From Phycicoccus sp. Soil748 (GTDB taxonomy: Bacteria; Actinomycetota; Actinomycetes; Actinomycetales; Dermatophilaceae): DNA of 64,000 bases. The position numbers and the translations under genes were made by a program. Where the stretch lies: contig NZ_LMSC01000005.1 of assembly GCF_001428025.1 (NCBI RefSeq), forward strand, positions 371,224 through 435,223. The letters run 5' to 3'. The notes under the pieces were generated by a model. It had not been told where the DNA came from and ran no database searches. It was given only the letters and a program-made list of their open reading frames with translations. Of the stretch, positions 19,799 to 31,088 are shown in pieces. The first letter of the stretch is position 1; every line of letters starts with the position of its first letter.

Positions 19799-20557
19799 AT
19801 GACCTTCGCTCGCTCGTCGTTGGGTGCGCTGGCCGATCTGGCGCTCCCGGTGACGTGCGCCTCGTGCCGGGCCCTCGGCGCTGCACTGTGCCCCGACTGC
19901 ACCTCCGGGCTCTGGTCGCAGGTGTGGGAGCGTCCCCGTCCGGTGCGCCCGCGGCCCTGCCCGCCGCGGCTTCCGCCCGTGTGGGCCGCCGGGACGTTTG
20001 CGGGGGAGCTCGCCGCCGTCGTGGCCGCCTACAAGGACGACGGGCGCCGCGACCTCGCCCCGGTGCTCGCGGGCCTGCTGGCGGGCGCGGTCGACGCCGC
20101 GGTGGGTGGCGCGCCGGAGCTGAGGCGGGCGCTGTGCGCGGGCGACGGTCCGGTACTCGTCGTCCCCGTACCGTCCTCGCCTGCAGCACGCCGGCGCCGC
20201 GGCGACTTCCCGCTGGGGCAGCTGGCGGCCCTCGCGTGCCACGGCTTCGGGTCGGGGGAGGTGGTCGTGGCCGACGCGCTGCGGCTGCGCCGCCGGGTCG
20301 CCGACCAGGCCGGCCTCGGCGCCCGCGAGCGCCAGGTCAACCTCGAGCACGCCCTGCAGGTGCGAGGCAGGTGGCAGCCGGTCGTCGACCGAGCGAGCTG
20401 CGTCCTCGTCGACGACGTCCTCACCACCGGGGCGACCCTCGTCGAGGCCGCGCGGGCGCTGCGTGGTGGCAGGGCGAGGACCGTCGTGGCGGCCACGGTG
20501 TGCGCCACCGAGCGTCGCGCCGGCCCTCTCGGTCAGCGTCCAGCCGACTCCCGGTAA
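19799..20557 (+). CDS. comF: ComF-family phosphoribosyltransferase-like protein
   Basis: 252 residues. The N-terminal zinc-finger motif has C20-x2-C23 and C31-x2-C34. The C-terminal phosphoribosyltransferase fold has the PRPP-binding loop VLVDDVLTTGAT. ComF proteins support DNA uptake in competent bacteria, but in actinobacteria this gene sits between lpqB and hpf without a proven job. The same neighbourhood (lpqB, comF-like, hpf, secA) is found in Mycobacterium. It is divergent from the histidine kinase across 119 bases. Confidence 0.85.
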   Translation: MTFARSSLGALADLALPVTCASCRALGAALCPDCTSGLWSQVWERPRPVRPRPCPPRLPPVWAAGTFAGELAAVVAAYKDDGRRDLAPVLAGLLAGAVDAAVGGAPELRRALCAGDGPVLVVPVPSSPAARRRRGDFPLGQLAALACHGFGSGEVVVADALRLRRRVADQAGLGARERQVNLEHALQVRGRWQPVVDRASCVLVDDVLTTGATLVEAARALRGGRARTVVAATVCATERRAGPLGQRPADSR

Positions 20558-20598
20558 ACGTTGGGTCAGGCGCGGTGTCGCATCCGTCGGACGTGGAC

Positions 20599-20604
20599 TA
20601 CCGT
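20599..20604 (+). promoter_or_regulatory. Predicted -10 element of the hpf leader transcript
   Basis: TACCGT fits the TAnnnT -10 consensus and lies 6 bases before an ATG at 20611. The same spacing is seen at several other genes in the window. The predicted transcript start is near 20611, about 190 bases before hpf. No convincing -35 was seen. Confidence 0.5.
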
Positions 20605-20610
20605 CGGTAC

Positions 20611-20745
20611 ATGGCCCCCCTGGCCCCCGTGCGTGACACGAGAACAGGGCGCCTCGGACGCGGTCCGACGGGCGCCCTGGGCCGGGGAGCGGAGCCGGTA
20701 CAGCCCTCCCGTCCCCCTCTGGGGCGGAGGTGGTGCCGCGGTTGA
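20611..20745 (+). CDS. Possible leader peptide upstream of hpf
   Basis: An open frame of 44 codons, starting MAPLAPVRDTRTGRLG and ending RRWCRG, begins exactly where a leaderless transcript from the TACCGT element would start. It is Arg/Gly/Pro-rich and unlike any family I recognise. The hairpin at 20645-20679 lies inside it, so ribosome movement could open or leave the hairpin. It may equally be an untranslated leader; coding capacity in such GC-rich DNA is weak evidence. Confidence 0.3.
   Translation: MAPLAPVRDTRTGRLGRGPTGALGRGAEPVQPSRPPLGRRWCRG
20645..20679 (+). promoter_or_regulatory. Strong hairpin in the hpf leader
   Basis: Left arm CAGGGCGCC (20645-20653) plus TCGGAC (20654-20659), a three-base loop GCG, then GTCCGA (20663-20668), two bulged bases, and GGCGCCCTG (20671-20679): 15 base pairs. 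No T-run follows, so an intrinsic terminator is unlikely. Structured leaders before raiA/hpf genes (raiA RNA motif) are known in some bacteria; I cannot say from reading that this is one. Confidence 0.55.
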
Positions 20746-20800
20746 CCCAGGGCGTGCCGCCCCCGTCTCGCACCACCCATCGCAACCATGGAGGAAAACC

Positions 20801-21451
20801 GTGGAGATTGTCGTCACTGGACGCCACATGCAGGTCTCGGACCGATTCCGTGACCACCTCGACGAAAAGCTGGCGAAGGTTCCCCAGCTCGCGCCGCGCG
20901 TGCAACGCGTCGACGTCGTGGTGAGTCACGAGCCCAACAAGCGGCAGGCCAAGTCCTGCGAGCGGGTCGAGATCACCTGTCACGTGAAGGGTCCCATCGT
21001 GCGGGCTGAGGCCTGCCTGGACGACAAGTACGCGGCGCTCGACGTCGCGATGGACAAGCTGATGGAACGGCTGCGCCGGGCGCAGGACCGCAAGCGCGTG
21101 CACCGTGGCCGGCACGCACCCGAGTCGGTGGCCGAGGCCACCGCCCGCATCCAGGGCCTCGAAGCCCTGGCCGCTTCGGAGGAGCACTCGCACGACGAGG
21201 CGGCCGAGGCTGAGCCCTTCGGCGCCCAGGGCAACAGCCCCGTCGAGATCCGCGAGAAGGTCCACGCCACCGTGCCCATGGCGCTCGACCAGGCCGTCGC
21301 CGAGATGGAGCTCGTCGGCCACGACTTCTACCTCTACCACGACGAGGACACCGGCCAGCCGAGCGTGGTCTACCGGCGCCGGGGCTGGTCCTACGGCGTG
21401 ATCCACCTCGACGTCAGCAATGGGGGAGAGGTCGCCCAGAAGGTCTCCTGA
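20801..21451 (+). CDS. hpf: Ribosome hibernation-promoting factor, long form
   Basis: 216 residues. The N-terminal HPF/RaiA domain (1-105: EIVVTGRHMQVSDRFRDHL, the basic RRAQDRKRVHRGRH region) binds the small subunit. A linker is followed by the C-terminal domain (about 155-216: EIREKVHATVPMALDQAVAEM, HDFYLYHDEDTGQPSVVYRRRGW) that dimerises to form 100S ribosomes. GTG at 20801 has GGAGG 6 bases upstream. It corresponds to the gene just upstream of secA in mycobacteria; here a regulator and four other genes lie between. Confidence 0.95.
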   Translation: MEIVVTGRHMQVSDRFRDHLDEKLAKVPQLAPRVQRVDVVVSHEPNKRQAKSCERVEITCHVKGPIVRAEACLDDKYAALDVAMDKLMERLRRAQDRKRVHRGRHAPESVAEATARIQGLEALAASEEHSHDEAAEAEPFGAQGNSPVEIREKVHATVPMALDQAVAEMELVGHDFYLYHDEDTGQPSVVYRRRGWSYGVIHLDVSNGGEVAQKVS

Positions 21452-21508
21452 CACCTACGACCGTGCACCATGCAGGGCGGCGATGCCGCCCATCCCGCCG
21501 CCCATCCC

Positions 21509-21559
21509 GCCGCCGAACCCCGGACGCCGTCCCAGATGCCGCGTTCGGGGTTCGGCGGC
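21509..21559 (+). terminator. Inverted repeat between hpf and the orphan regulator
   Basis: A perfect 14-bp inverted repeat: GCCGCCGAACCCCG at 21509-21522 and CGGGGTTCGGCGGC at 21546-21559, with a 23-base loop. There is no T-run. It is preceded by a short direct repeat of GCCGCCCATCCC. It could end or stabilise the hpf transcript, or bind a regulator, because the predicted promoter of the next gene begins just after it. Confidence 0.4.
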
Positions 21560-21587
21560 GGTCGGCCTGTTCTGACAGGATGGGCGC

Positions 21588-22289
21588 GTGAGCAGCGGGG
21601 ATGTGCACCAGGGGCCGATGACCGACCCCATCCGGGTCGTCATCGCGGACGACCATGTCCTCTACCGTCGCGGCCTGCAGATGGTCGTCTCGCAGGACGA
21701 CGACATCGACATCGTCGGCGAGGCCGGTGACGGCAAGGAAGCGGTCGACCGCGTCGTGGAGCTGCTGCCCGACGTGGTGCTGATGGACGTGCGCATGCCG
21801 CACACCTCCGGCATCGAGGCCTGCAAGACCCTCAAGGCGCTCGTGCCCTCCACCAAGATCATCATGCTCACGATGTCCGACGAGGAGTCCGACCTCTACG
21901 AGGCGGTCAAGGCCGGCGCCAACGGCTACCTCCTCAAGGACGTGCCGGGCGAGGAGATCGCGGCCGGTGTCCGCGCCGTCCACCATGGCGACTCGCTCAT
22001 CTCACCGTCCATGGCCAGCAAGCTGCTTGCCGAGTTCGCCCAGATGAGCCGGCGGCAGGGCGAGCGCCCCAGCGCCGTCGGTGCGCCCCGGCTCACCGAC
22101 CGCGAGCTCGAGGTGCTGCGCCTGGTCGCGCGTGGACTCGCCAACAAGGAGATCGCCCACCAGCTGTTCATCTCCGAGAACACCGTCAAGAACCACGTCC
22201 GCAACATCCTCGAGAAGCTCCAGCTCCACTCGCGCATGGAGGCGGCGATGTACGCGGTGCGGGAGAACCTGCTCGAACCCGGCGAATGA
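21588..22289 (+). CDS. Orphan LuxR-family response regulator
   Basis: 233 residues. The receiver has D21-D22 and phosphoacceptor D67 in [13 protein letters not shown], plus LLKDVPGEE. The LuxR helix-turn-helix is at about 165-225, with [15 protein letters not shown] and [20 protein letters not shown] at 21588 is preceded by CAGGAT with a 6-base gap, consistent with a leaderless message; ATG at 21618 is an alternative. No kinase is adjacent. Its stop overlaps the next gene (ATGA). Confidence 0.9.
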   Translation: MSSGDVHQGPMTDPIRVVIADDHVLYRRGLQMVVSQDDDIDIVGEAGDGKEAVDRVVELLPDVVLMDVRMPHTSGIEACKTLKALVPSTKIIMLTMSDEESDLYEAVKAGANGYLLKDVPGEEIAAGVRAVHHGDSLISPSMASKLLAEFAQMSRRQGERPSAVGAPRLTDRELEVLRLVARGLANKEIAHQLFISENTVKNHVRNILEKLQLHSRMEAAMYAVRENLLEPGE

Positions 22290-23506
22290 CCGCGGGCGCC
22301 GCCATCCCGCCGACCCTTCCGGCGCCACTGCGGCTGACCAAGGCCCAAGCGCGACGAATCGCCTTGGCAGCACAGGGCTTCCGCGACCCCAGACCTGCGC
22401 CCGGGGAGGCGACGACTCGCCACCTGCAGCGTGTCATCGACCGGGTGCAGGTGGTCCAGATCGACAGCGTCAACGTCGTGACCCGCAGCCACTACCTGCC
22501 CTTCTTCTCGCGGCTCGGTCCCTACGACACCGCACTGCTCGACCGGGCGCGTGACCGTGCGCCGCGGCGCCTCGTCGAGTACTGGGCTCACGAGGCGAGC
22601 CTGGTGCCGCCCACGACGTGGCCGCTGCTCGACTTCCGGATGCAGCGCGCCCTCAGCGACGCGTGGGGTGGGATGCAGCGGGTCGCCCACGACCACCCGG
22701 GCCTGGTGTCGGCCGTCAAGGCCGAGGTGGTGGCCGGCGGACCGATGACCTCACGGCAGGTGGAGGCTGCGCTGGAGCACGACCTGCCCCGGGAGCGCGA
22801 GCACTGGGGCTGGAACTGGTCGCTGGTCAAGAACGCCCTGGAGCACCTGTTCTGGTCGGGACAGATCACCTCGGCGGGGCGGACCAGCCAGTTCGAGCGC
22901 CGCTACGCAGCCCTGGAGCGCGTCCTCCCGCGGGCGGTCGTGGAGCAGGCGGCCGATCCCGCGCGCAGGCCCTCGCACGAGGAGGCGTTCCGGGAGCTGG
23001 TGCTGATCGCGGCCCGGGCGCACGGCGTCGGCACCGAGCAGTGCCTGCGCGACTACTTCCGGCTCAAGCCCGAGCAGGCGCGCCCGGCCATCGCCTCTCT
23101 CGTCGCCGAGGGTCAGCTGGTGCCCGTGACCATCGAGGGGTGGAAGCGGGCCGCGTACCTCCACCCCGAGGCGCGGCGCCCGCGACGGGTGCAGGCGCAG
23201 GCCCTGCTGAGCCCGTTCGACTCGCTCATCTGGCAGCGGGAGCGGACCGCTGCCCTGTTCGGCTTCGACTTCCGGCTGGAGATCTACGTGCCGGCCCCCC
23301 AGCGCGTGCACGGCTACTACGTCCTGCCGTTCCTCTTCGGTGACACGCTGGTGGCGCGGTGCGACCTCAAGGCAGACCGCGCGGCGGGTGTCCTGCGCGT
23401 GCACGCCGTGCACTGGGAGCCGGGAGCCCCGGTCGAGGCGCGACCTGCGCTCGACGCCGAGCTCGCGCTGCTCGCCGGGTGGCTCGGGCTCCGCACCGTG
23501 GGCTGA
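22286..23506 (+). CDS. AlkX/YcaQ-like DNA glycosylase (winged-helix)
   Basis: 406 residues, HTH_42 (YcaQ/AlkZ) superfamily. Landmarks are QIDSVNV at 58-64, [15 protein letters not shown], the [10 protein letters not shown] segment, and a C-terminal [30 protein letters not shown] block. Family members remove bulky alkylated bases or unhook interstrand crosslinks. The Q-hydrophobic-D triplet (Q58-I59-D60) matches the catalytic form of the YcaQ/AlkX branch rather than the QxQ form of AlkZ. It is translationally coupled to the regulator upstream. Confidence 0.82.
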   Translation: MTAGAAIPPTLPAPLRLTKAQARRIALAAQGFRDPRPAPGEATTRHLQRVIDRVQVVQIDSVNVVTRSHYLPFFSRLGPYDTALLDRARDRAPRRLVEYWAHEASLVPPTTWPLLDFRMQRALSDAWGGMQRVAHDHPGLVSAVKAEVVAGGPMTSRQVEAALEHDLPREREHWGWNWSLVKNALEHLFWSGQITSAGRTSQFERRYAALERVLPRAVVEQAADPARRPSHEEAFRELVLIAARAHGVGTEQCLRDYFRLKPEQARPAIASLVAEGQLVPVTIEGWKRAAYLHPEARRPRRVQAQALLSPFDSLIWQRERTAALFGFDFRLEIYVPAPQRVHGYYVLPFLFGDTLVARCDLKADRAAGVLRVHAVHWEPGAPVEARPALDAELALLAGWLGLRTVG

Positions 23507-23608
23507 GCCGGCGGGACGCCGTGCGAACGACCAGGCTGTGGCGGGATCCTGTCGAAGGATGACGAGATCGTGCTGGTCGGACGACGCGTTGGCACATAAC
23601 CTTCGGGG

Positions 23609-24961
23609 GTGACGATTCCTGCCACAGACCGGTCGACGGCCCCCACCCGTACCCCGCGCGTCCACCGGGCCTGGTGGGTCACCGCCGTGGTGCTCGCCGC
23701 CCTCGTGGCCGCAGCCGGCTTCCGCTCCTCGACCGGCGCGCTGCTCGAGCCGCTCGAGGGCGAGTTCGGGTGGTCCCGGGCCACCACCTCCGGCGCGGTG
23801 ACCGCCAACCTCGTCGTCTACGGGCTCACGGCGCCCTTCGCCGCCGCCCTGATGGAGCGGTTCGGCATCCGGCGCGTGGTCACCGGGGCCCTGCTGCTCG
23901 TCGCGGTCGGCAGCGGCCTCACCGTCGTGATGACCGCCGCGTGGCAGCTGTGGGTGCTGTGGGGCCTGGCCGTCGGCATCGGCACCGGCGCGATGGCGCT
24001 GGTGCTCGGAGCCGTCGTGGCCAACCGGTGGTTCGTCGAGTCGCGCCGGGGCCTGGTCACCGGTGTCTTCTCCGCGGCGGGGGCAGCCGGCCAGCTCGTG
24101 TTCCTCCCCGGCATCGCCGCGCTCGCCACCGGACCGGGGTGGCGGTGGGCGGCGGTGGTCGTGACCGCGGCGGCGCTGCTCCTCGTGCCCCTCGTCGCGC
24201 TCGTGGTGCGCGACCGCCCGGCCGATCTCAGGTTGCGGCCCTACGGCGCCGAACCGGGGGAGGCGCTCGACGAGCAGCTGGCCCCGCCCCGTACCTCCGC
24301 GGAAGGTCCCGCTCGCACGGCCCTGCGCACGCTGCGGGAGAGCGCCCGGTCACGGACGTTCTGGATCCTCGTAGGGACGTTCTGGGTGTGCGGGTGGTCG
24401 ACCAACGGCCTCATCGGCACCCACTTCATCCCCGCCGCCCACGACCACGGGATGCCGGAGACGACGGCGGCCGGTCTGCTCGCCCTGGTCGGCGTGTTCG
24501 ACCTGGTCGGGACCATCGCCTCGGGCTGGCTCACCGACCGGGTCGACCCGCGGATGCTGCTGTTCGGCTACTACGCGCTGCGGGGGCTGTCGCTGCTGTT
24601 CGTGCCGGCGCTGCTCGGTCCCGCGATCGCCCCGAACCTGTTCCTCTTCATCGTCTTCTACGGCCTGGACTGGGTGGCGACCGTGCCCCCGACCATCGCG
24701 CTGTGCCGGCGACACTTCGGAGTCGCGCGGTCGGGGATGGTGTTCGGTTGGGTCTTCGCCGCCCACATGGTCGGAGCCGGTGTCGCCGCCTCCTACGCCG
24801 GCTGGGTCCGGCAGGGGACGGGCGACTACTTCACGGCGTGGCTGACGGCGGGCGGGCTGTGCCTCTTCGCTGCGATGGCGTGCCTGGCCGTCTCGGCGTC
24901 GCCCGAGCATGGTCAGTGGAACGCCGAGGGGGAGCAGGCGGAGGTCGCGGCCGTCACCTGA
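23609..24961 (+). CDS. MFS transporter
   Basis: 450 residues with twelve predicted membrane helices. The first half carries FRSSTGALLEPLEGEFGWSR and the ERFGIRRVV loop between helices 2 and 3. A cytoplasmic linker around 205-245 divides the two halves. The layout resembles monocarboxylate/oxalate-formate (OFA-type) transporters; the substrate is unknown. TAACCT sits 6 bases before GTG 23609, so a leaderless transcript is expected. Confidence 0.85.
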   Translation: MTIPATDRSTAPTRTPRVHRAWWVTAVVLAALVAAAGFRSSTGALLEPLEGEFGWSRATTSGAVTANLVVYGLTAPFAAALMERFGIRRVVTGALLLVAVGSGLTVVMTAAWQLWVLWGLAVGIGTGAMALVLGAVVANRWFVESRRGLVTGVFSAAGAAGQLVFLPGIAALATGPGWRWAAVVVTAAALLLVPLVALVVRDRPADLRLRPYGAEPGEALDEQLAPPRTSAEGPARTALRTLRESARSRTFWILVGTFWVCGWSTNGLIGTHFIPAAHDHGMPETTAAGLLALVGVFDLVGTIASGWLTDRVDPRMLLFGYYALRGLSLLFVPALLGPAIAPNLFLFIVFYGLDWVATVPPTIALCRRHFGVARSGMVFGWVFAAHMVGAGVAASYAGWVRQGTGDYFTAWLTAGGLCLFAAMACLAVSASPEHGQWNAEGEQAEVAAVT

Positions 24962-25023
24962 CCGTCCGGACGGCTCCCGTCCGACCGGCCGGTGCGGTTG
25001 ACAGCCGTGCTTCCCTGTGGGGC

Positions 25024-25311
25024 ATGAGCGACGTGGAGGTGCGGCCCAACCCCGACGAGCAGCGGTACGAGGCGTGGCTGGACGGAGAGCTCGCGGGCTT
25101 CGCTGCCTACCGGATCTCGCGCGGCCACCTCGTGCTCACGCACACCGAGGTCGACGACGCCTACGAGGGCAAGGGCGTCGGGAGCGCCCTGGCCCGCGGG
25201 ACCCTCGACGACATCCGGGCGCGGGGCGAGCACGACGTGGTGGCGCTGTGCCCGTTCATGTCGGCGTGGATCGACCAGCACCCCGACTACCAGGACTTGG
25301 TCGCCCCCTGA
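25024..25311 (+). CDS. Small GNAT-like N-acetyltransferase (YjdJ type)
   Basis: 95 residues matching the compact GNAT family (COG2388): YEAWLDGELAGFAAYRI, LTHTEVDDAYEGKGVGSAL (the acetyl-CoA loop with GxGxG/A-like GKGVGS), and CPFMSAWIDQHPDYQDL at the end. The substrate is unknown. ATG at 25024 has no strong ribosome site; TTGACA at about 24997 is a possible -35. It is convergent with the cytochrome operon, 2 bases away. Confidence 0.85.
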   Translation: MSDVEVRPNPDEQRYEAWLDGELAGFAAYRISRGHLVLTHTEVDDAYEGKGVGSALARGTLDDIRARGEHDVVALCPFMSAWIDQHPDYQDLVAP

Positions 25312-25313
25312 CC

Positions 25314-26354
25314 TCAGCGGCCGGGCTCGTCCCCTGTCTTGGGGGCGGGACGGTCGCGACGGACCGGCGGGTGCTCGCGGTACCAGTCCCGCCAGATGAG
25401 GCGGTGCACCGGGACGAGCCGCGGGACGTCACGCAGCCCAGGGATCAGCGGCAGGAACATCAGGCCCAGCGTCAGCACCATCATCAGGCCCCAGACCTGC
25501 GCGTCGGCGTTGTCCGAGGTCGAGAACGGTGCGACCTGGTACCAGAACGTGTAGAGCCACATCCACGGCTGGCCGGGGTAGTTGCCCGTCTCGTTCATCA
25601 TCCCCCACTGGTCGCCGCCGAGCTGCTGGGCGCGGGCGGTGTCCTCGAGGTAGGCGCCGTCGCTGAGCAGGAGGATCGTGCGCGTCTGGTCACCGCCGTA
25701 GAAGTTGCCCGACGCGGCGAGCTGGCCCTCCAGGCCGCCGCTGCGCGCGACCGCCAGGAACGACTGCGCCAGCACCGGGACCGGGCCGTAGCTGCCGGAG
25801 GCGACGGCTGCGGGGTTGCCGTCGGGTGCCTTGGCCAGCGCGTCGCCGTACGCCGTGGCCCACGCCGTGCGCGTGCCGGCCGGGGCGCTCCGCCAGGCGG
25901 CCAGCGCCGCCTTCGTCGGCGCGTCGGCGGCGGCCCGCGTCAGCGGGTCGAGCACCAGTGCGGCGGAGTCCACCGGGATGCGCACCCCGCCCCACTTCTG
26001 CAGGGGGATGCCCAGGACCTTCTGGCCCTCGGAGGCGGTGTTGTACGGCGCGCCGTAGGTGGCGCTGACGCTGGTGCCGGCCAGCTCGGAGGTCGCCGTC
26101 GCCACGACGTCGGCCGGTGCCGCCTGCGCCCAGCCCGACATCGTGATCGAGCGCTCGTCCGGGGAGGAGAACACGGCGGCGAGGGCGGCGGTGAGCAGGG
26201 CCACGACGGCCAGCGCGACGACGAACTCCTTGACGAGGTCGTACGGCCGTGTGGCGAACGAGTGCGAGTCGGGGGTCCGCGTCGCGACGGGGTGCGGCCG
26301 GCCCGGCCGGGTCTGTCGAGGCCTCGTGGGGGTGTGGGTGGCCACCTCACTCAC
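25314..26354 (-). CDS. Cytochrome b-associated membrane protein
   Basis: 346 residues. One membrane helix near 43-63, a large outside domain of about 200 residues (PYNTASEGQKVLGIPLQKWGG, PVPVLAQSFLAVARSG, QWGMMNETGNYPGQPWMW), and a second helix (about 283-305: VWGLMMVLTLGLMFLPLIPG) followed by a basic tail. It occupies the place that a cytochrome b C-terminal subunit would take, but its outside domain is not subunit IV. The GTG start overlaps the upstream cytochrome gene by eight bases. The function is not recognised; a partner of the cytochrome is likely from the coupling. Confidence 0.6.
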   Translation of the reverse strand: MSEVATHTPTRPRQTRPGRPHPVATRTPDSHSFATRPYDLVKEFVVALAVVALLTAALAAVFSSPDERSITMSGWAQAAPADVVATATSELAGTSVSATYGAPYNTASEGQKVLGIPLQKWGGVRIPVDSAALVLDPLTRAAADAPTKAALAAWRSAPAGTRTAWATAYGDALAKAPDGNPAAVASGSYGPVPVLAQSFLAVARSGGLEGQLAASGNFYGGDQTRTILLLSDGAYLEDTARAQQLGGDQWGMMNETGNYPGQPWMWLYTFWYQVAPFSTSDNADAQVWGLMMVLTLGLMFLPLIPGLRDVPRLVPVHRLIWRDWYREHPPVRRDRPAPKTGDEPGR

Positions 26355-26997
26355 CGTCCCTCGCGTCGATGGGCGGCACGACGCCGTGGCGGCGGACCAG
26401 CACGACGTGCAGCACCGTGATGAGGCCGATCGCGAGGGGCAGCAGGACGACGTGCCACAGGAGCATCTGCCCGGGGTTGAGCACGTTGAACCAGGCGCCC
26501 ACGCCGATGGCGTTGATGCCGTCCTTGGCCTCGGCGCTGATCCACTGGGAGTCGAAGTTGGACTGCGACAGGTACCCGGTGAAGGCGGTGCCGATGGAGG
26601 TCACGAAGGCGATGACGCCGGTGACCCAGGTCAGCAGGCGCCCGCCCCGCCAGGCGGCCATCCAGAACTTGCCCCACAGGTGGATGACCATGAAGCCGAA
26701 GAACAGCTCCACGCTCCACAGGTGCAGCGAGTTGACGAAGTGGCCCAGCGACGACACGTGCCACCAGGCGACTCCGCCGACGGCCAGGACGCAGCCGGTC
26801 GCCACCACGACGACCAGCGAGGCCACCGTCAGCACCCCGAACACGTAGATCCACGACGACACGAAGACGGGCTGGCGGTCGGGCAGGGCCTGGCCAGGTG
26901 GCACCGTGCGTTCGATGCGCTCGCGCAGGGCCCGGGTCCAGCTGTCCGCAGGTCGGCGGGCAGTCTCTCGCCGGGCTGCGGCGCCGGCGCCGCTCAC
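26347..26997 (-). CDS. Cytochrome b6-like diheme membrane protein
   Basis: 216 residues with four hydrophobic helices. Heme ligand pairs are visible: H92 and H106 (13 residues between) and H182 and H197 (14 between). The 13/14 pattern is that of cytochrome b6 rather than mitochondrial b. GKFWMAAWRGG and GYLSQSNFDSQW fit the b6 N-terminal domain. The GTG start overlaps the upstream stop. No Rieske, cytochrome c or subunit IV gene is seen nearby, so the electron acceptor is unknown. Confidence 0.85.
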   Translation of the reverse strand: MSGAGAAARRETARRPADSWTRALRERIERTVPPGQALPDRQPVFVSSWIYVFGVLTVASLVVVVATGCVLAVGGVAWWHVSSLGHFVNSLHLWSVELFFGFMVIHLWGKFWMAAWRGGRLLTWVTGVIAFVTSIGTAFTGYLSQSNFDSQWISAEAKDGINAIGVGAWFNVLNPGQMLLWHVVLLPLAIGLITVLHVVLVRRHGVVPPIDARDGE

Positions 26998-27173
26998 GGC
27001 CGGTCCCCGGAGTCGTCCCGGGCCCAGGCAGAGCGCCCGAAGGGGACCACCATGGCGATGACGAACACCACGACCATCGCCAGGATGATCAGCAGGTTGG
27101 CCAGCTCGATGCGGAACCAACCCCAGTGGACGACGTGCGGCGACGCCGCCATGACTGCTGCTGCACGGACCAT
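26994..27173 (-). CDS. Small single-helix membrane protein of the cytochrome operon
   Basis: 59 residues with one strong membrane helix (WFRIELANLLIILAMVVVFVI) and a short acidic/basic tail. GAGG lies 5 bases before ATG 27173; ATG at 27221 would add 16 residues and has a more distant GGGGAGGGG. It overlaps the cytochrome gene by four bases. It may be a small assembly or accessory subunit. No family recognised. Confidence 0.6.
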   Translation of the reverse strand: MVRAAAVMAASPHVVHWGWFRIELANLLIILAMVVVFVIAMVVPFGRSAWARDDSGDRP

Positions 27174-27369
27174 CTCGACCTCGGCTCGTCCGCGGGCGGT
27201 GGGCTGCCGCCCTCGTGCCATGGTCGACCGGTTACCCCTCCCCGCACAGGGCCCAAGGTCCTCCCCGGCGCGCTCGGCACGTCGCCGGAACCTGCTCGGG
27301 GGGCGACGCGTTCGCCGACCGGGGACCATTCACCACCCCGGGGCGTCCACAGGCGCGCACCGACTCGAC

Positions 27370-27375
27370 TAGCCT
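27370..27375 (+). promoter_or_regulatory. Predicted -10 element for secA
   Basis: TAGCCT, inside GACTAGCCTAGGTC, fits TAnnnT and would start a transcript near 27382, about 75 bases before the secA GTG. The same TAGCCT hexamer occurs before the gene at 54848. No clear -35 was seen. Confidence 0.35.
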
Positions 27376-27456
27376 AGGTCGGGCCGTTGCCACCCGGACG
27401 TCCACGGCTGCGATCTTCCGGGCGTAGCAGGAGATCAGAACTTCAGGAGATATTGC

Positions 27457-30408
<2,952 letters not shown>

Positions 30409-30465
30409 CCACGGTTCCACGCGCCACCGGGCGCTGACCGCGCGGCAAGCGCCACGCCCCAGCAT

Positions 30466-30499
30466 GACGGCGCCGCACCCACCAGGGTGCGGCGCCGTC
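30466..30499 (+). terminator. Bidirectional terminator of secA
   Basis: A perfect 15-bp stem: GACGGCGCCGCACCC (30466-30480), loop ACCA, GGGTGCGGCGCCGTC (30485-30499). It lies between the convergent secA and Rv3235-like genes, so it can serve both. There is no long T-run, which is usual in GC-rich actinobacteria. Confidence 0.8.
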
Positions 30500-30515
30500 C
30501 GCGTCCGTCTCCGGG

Positions 30516-31088
30516 TCACCCCACCTGGAGCGCCTCGACCCGCCACCGGCCGTCGAGGCCCACCAGCCGCAGGGCGAGCGCCCGGACCCGGCCGCCGTCG
30601 ACCACGACTGCGCTCACCTCGGCGACGCCGTCCGCCGGTTCGCACACCCGCAGGCTCCGCACGACCGTACGCCGCGTCGGCGGCATGCCGCGGCGGGCCG
30701 AGACCGCCGCCCGCCGCGCCACGACGGCGTAGACCTCGGGCGTGGTCCACCGCAGCACCTGCGGCGCGGGGCGCACGCCGCCCATCACCTCGACGAGGGC
30801 CTGGGCGAGGTGGCCCCCCCACTCGCGCGGGTCGGGGAGGTCGTCGCGCCGGGTGGGCTGCTCGCCGAAGATCTCCGCATCGCTGCGCAGGCTGAAGTCC
30901 ACGGCGAGGGCGTCCTGCACGTAGTGCGGGCCACGGGTCACCGGAGTGCGCCAGTCGTCGTCGGTCTCCGCGATCACCGGTGGCCGGTGGCGAGGGGTCG
31001 GCAGGATCCGCAGGGGCGTCAGGGCCGAGGGTGCCGGCGCGGCAGCACCCGCGTTCGGTCGCTGTTCTTGCCGGGCCACGGCGCTCAC
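30516..31088 (-). CDS. Rv3235-family protein
   Basis: 190 residues. The C-terminal half is conserved: WGGHLAQALVEVMGGVRPAPQVLRW, then PPTRRTVVRSLRVCEPADGVAEVSAVV, and VVGLDGRWRVEALQVG-type ending. The N-terminal 50 residues are proline-rich. The GTG at 31088 overlaps the LysM gene stop. In Mycobacterium the Rv3235 gene is in the same region, next to a WS/DGAT gene (also present here at 37042). The function is unknown. Confidence 0.75.
   Translation of the reverse strand: MSAVARQEQRPNAGAAAPAPSALTPLRILPTPRHRPPVIAETDDDWRTPVTRGPHYVQDALAVDFSLRSDAEIFGEQPTRRDDLPDPREWGGHLAQALVEVMGGVRPAPQVLRWTTPEVYAVVARRAAVSARRGMPPTRRTVVRSLRVCEPADGVAEVSAVVVDGGRVRALALRLVGLDGRWRVEALQVG

Noticed and set aside
19680-20189. 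N-terminal extension of the sensor kinase frame
   Set aside because: It overlaps comF on the other strand, is Arg/Pro-rich shadow sequence, and the ATG at 19679 has a strong ribosome site.
20645-20679. Intrinsic terminator of comF
   Set aside because: No T-run follows, it lies 88 bases after the comF stop, and it is downstream of a likely hpf promoter.
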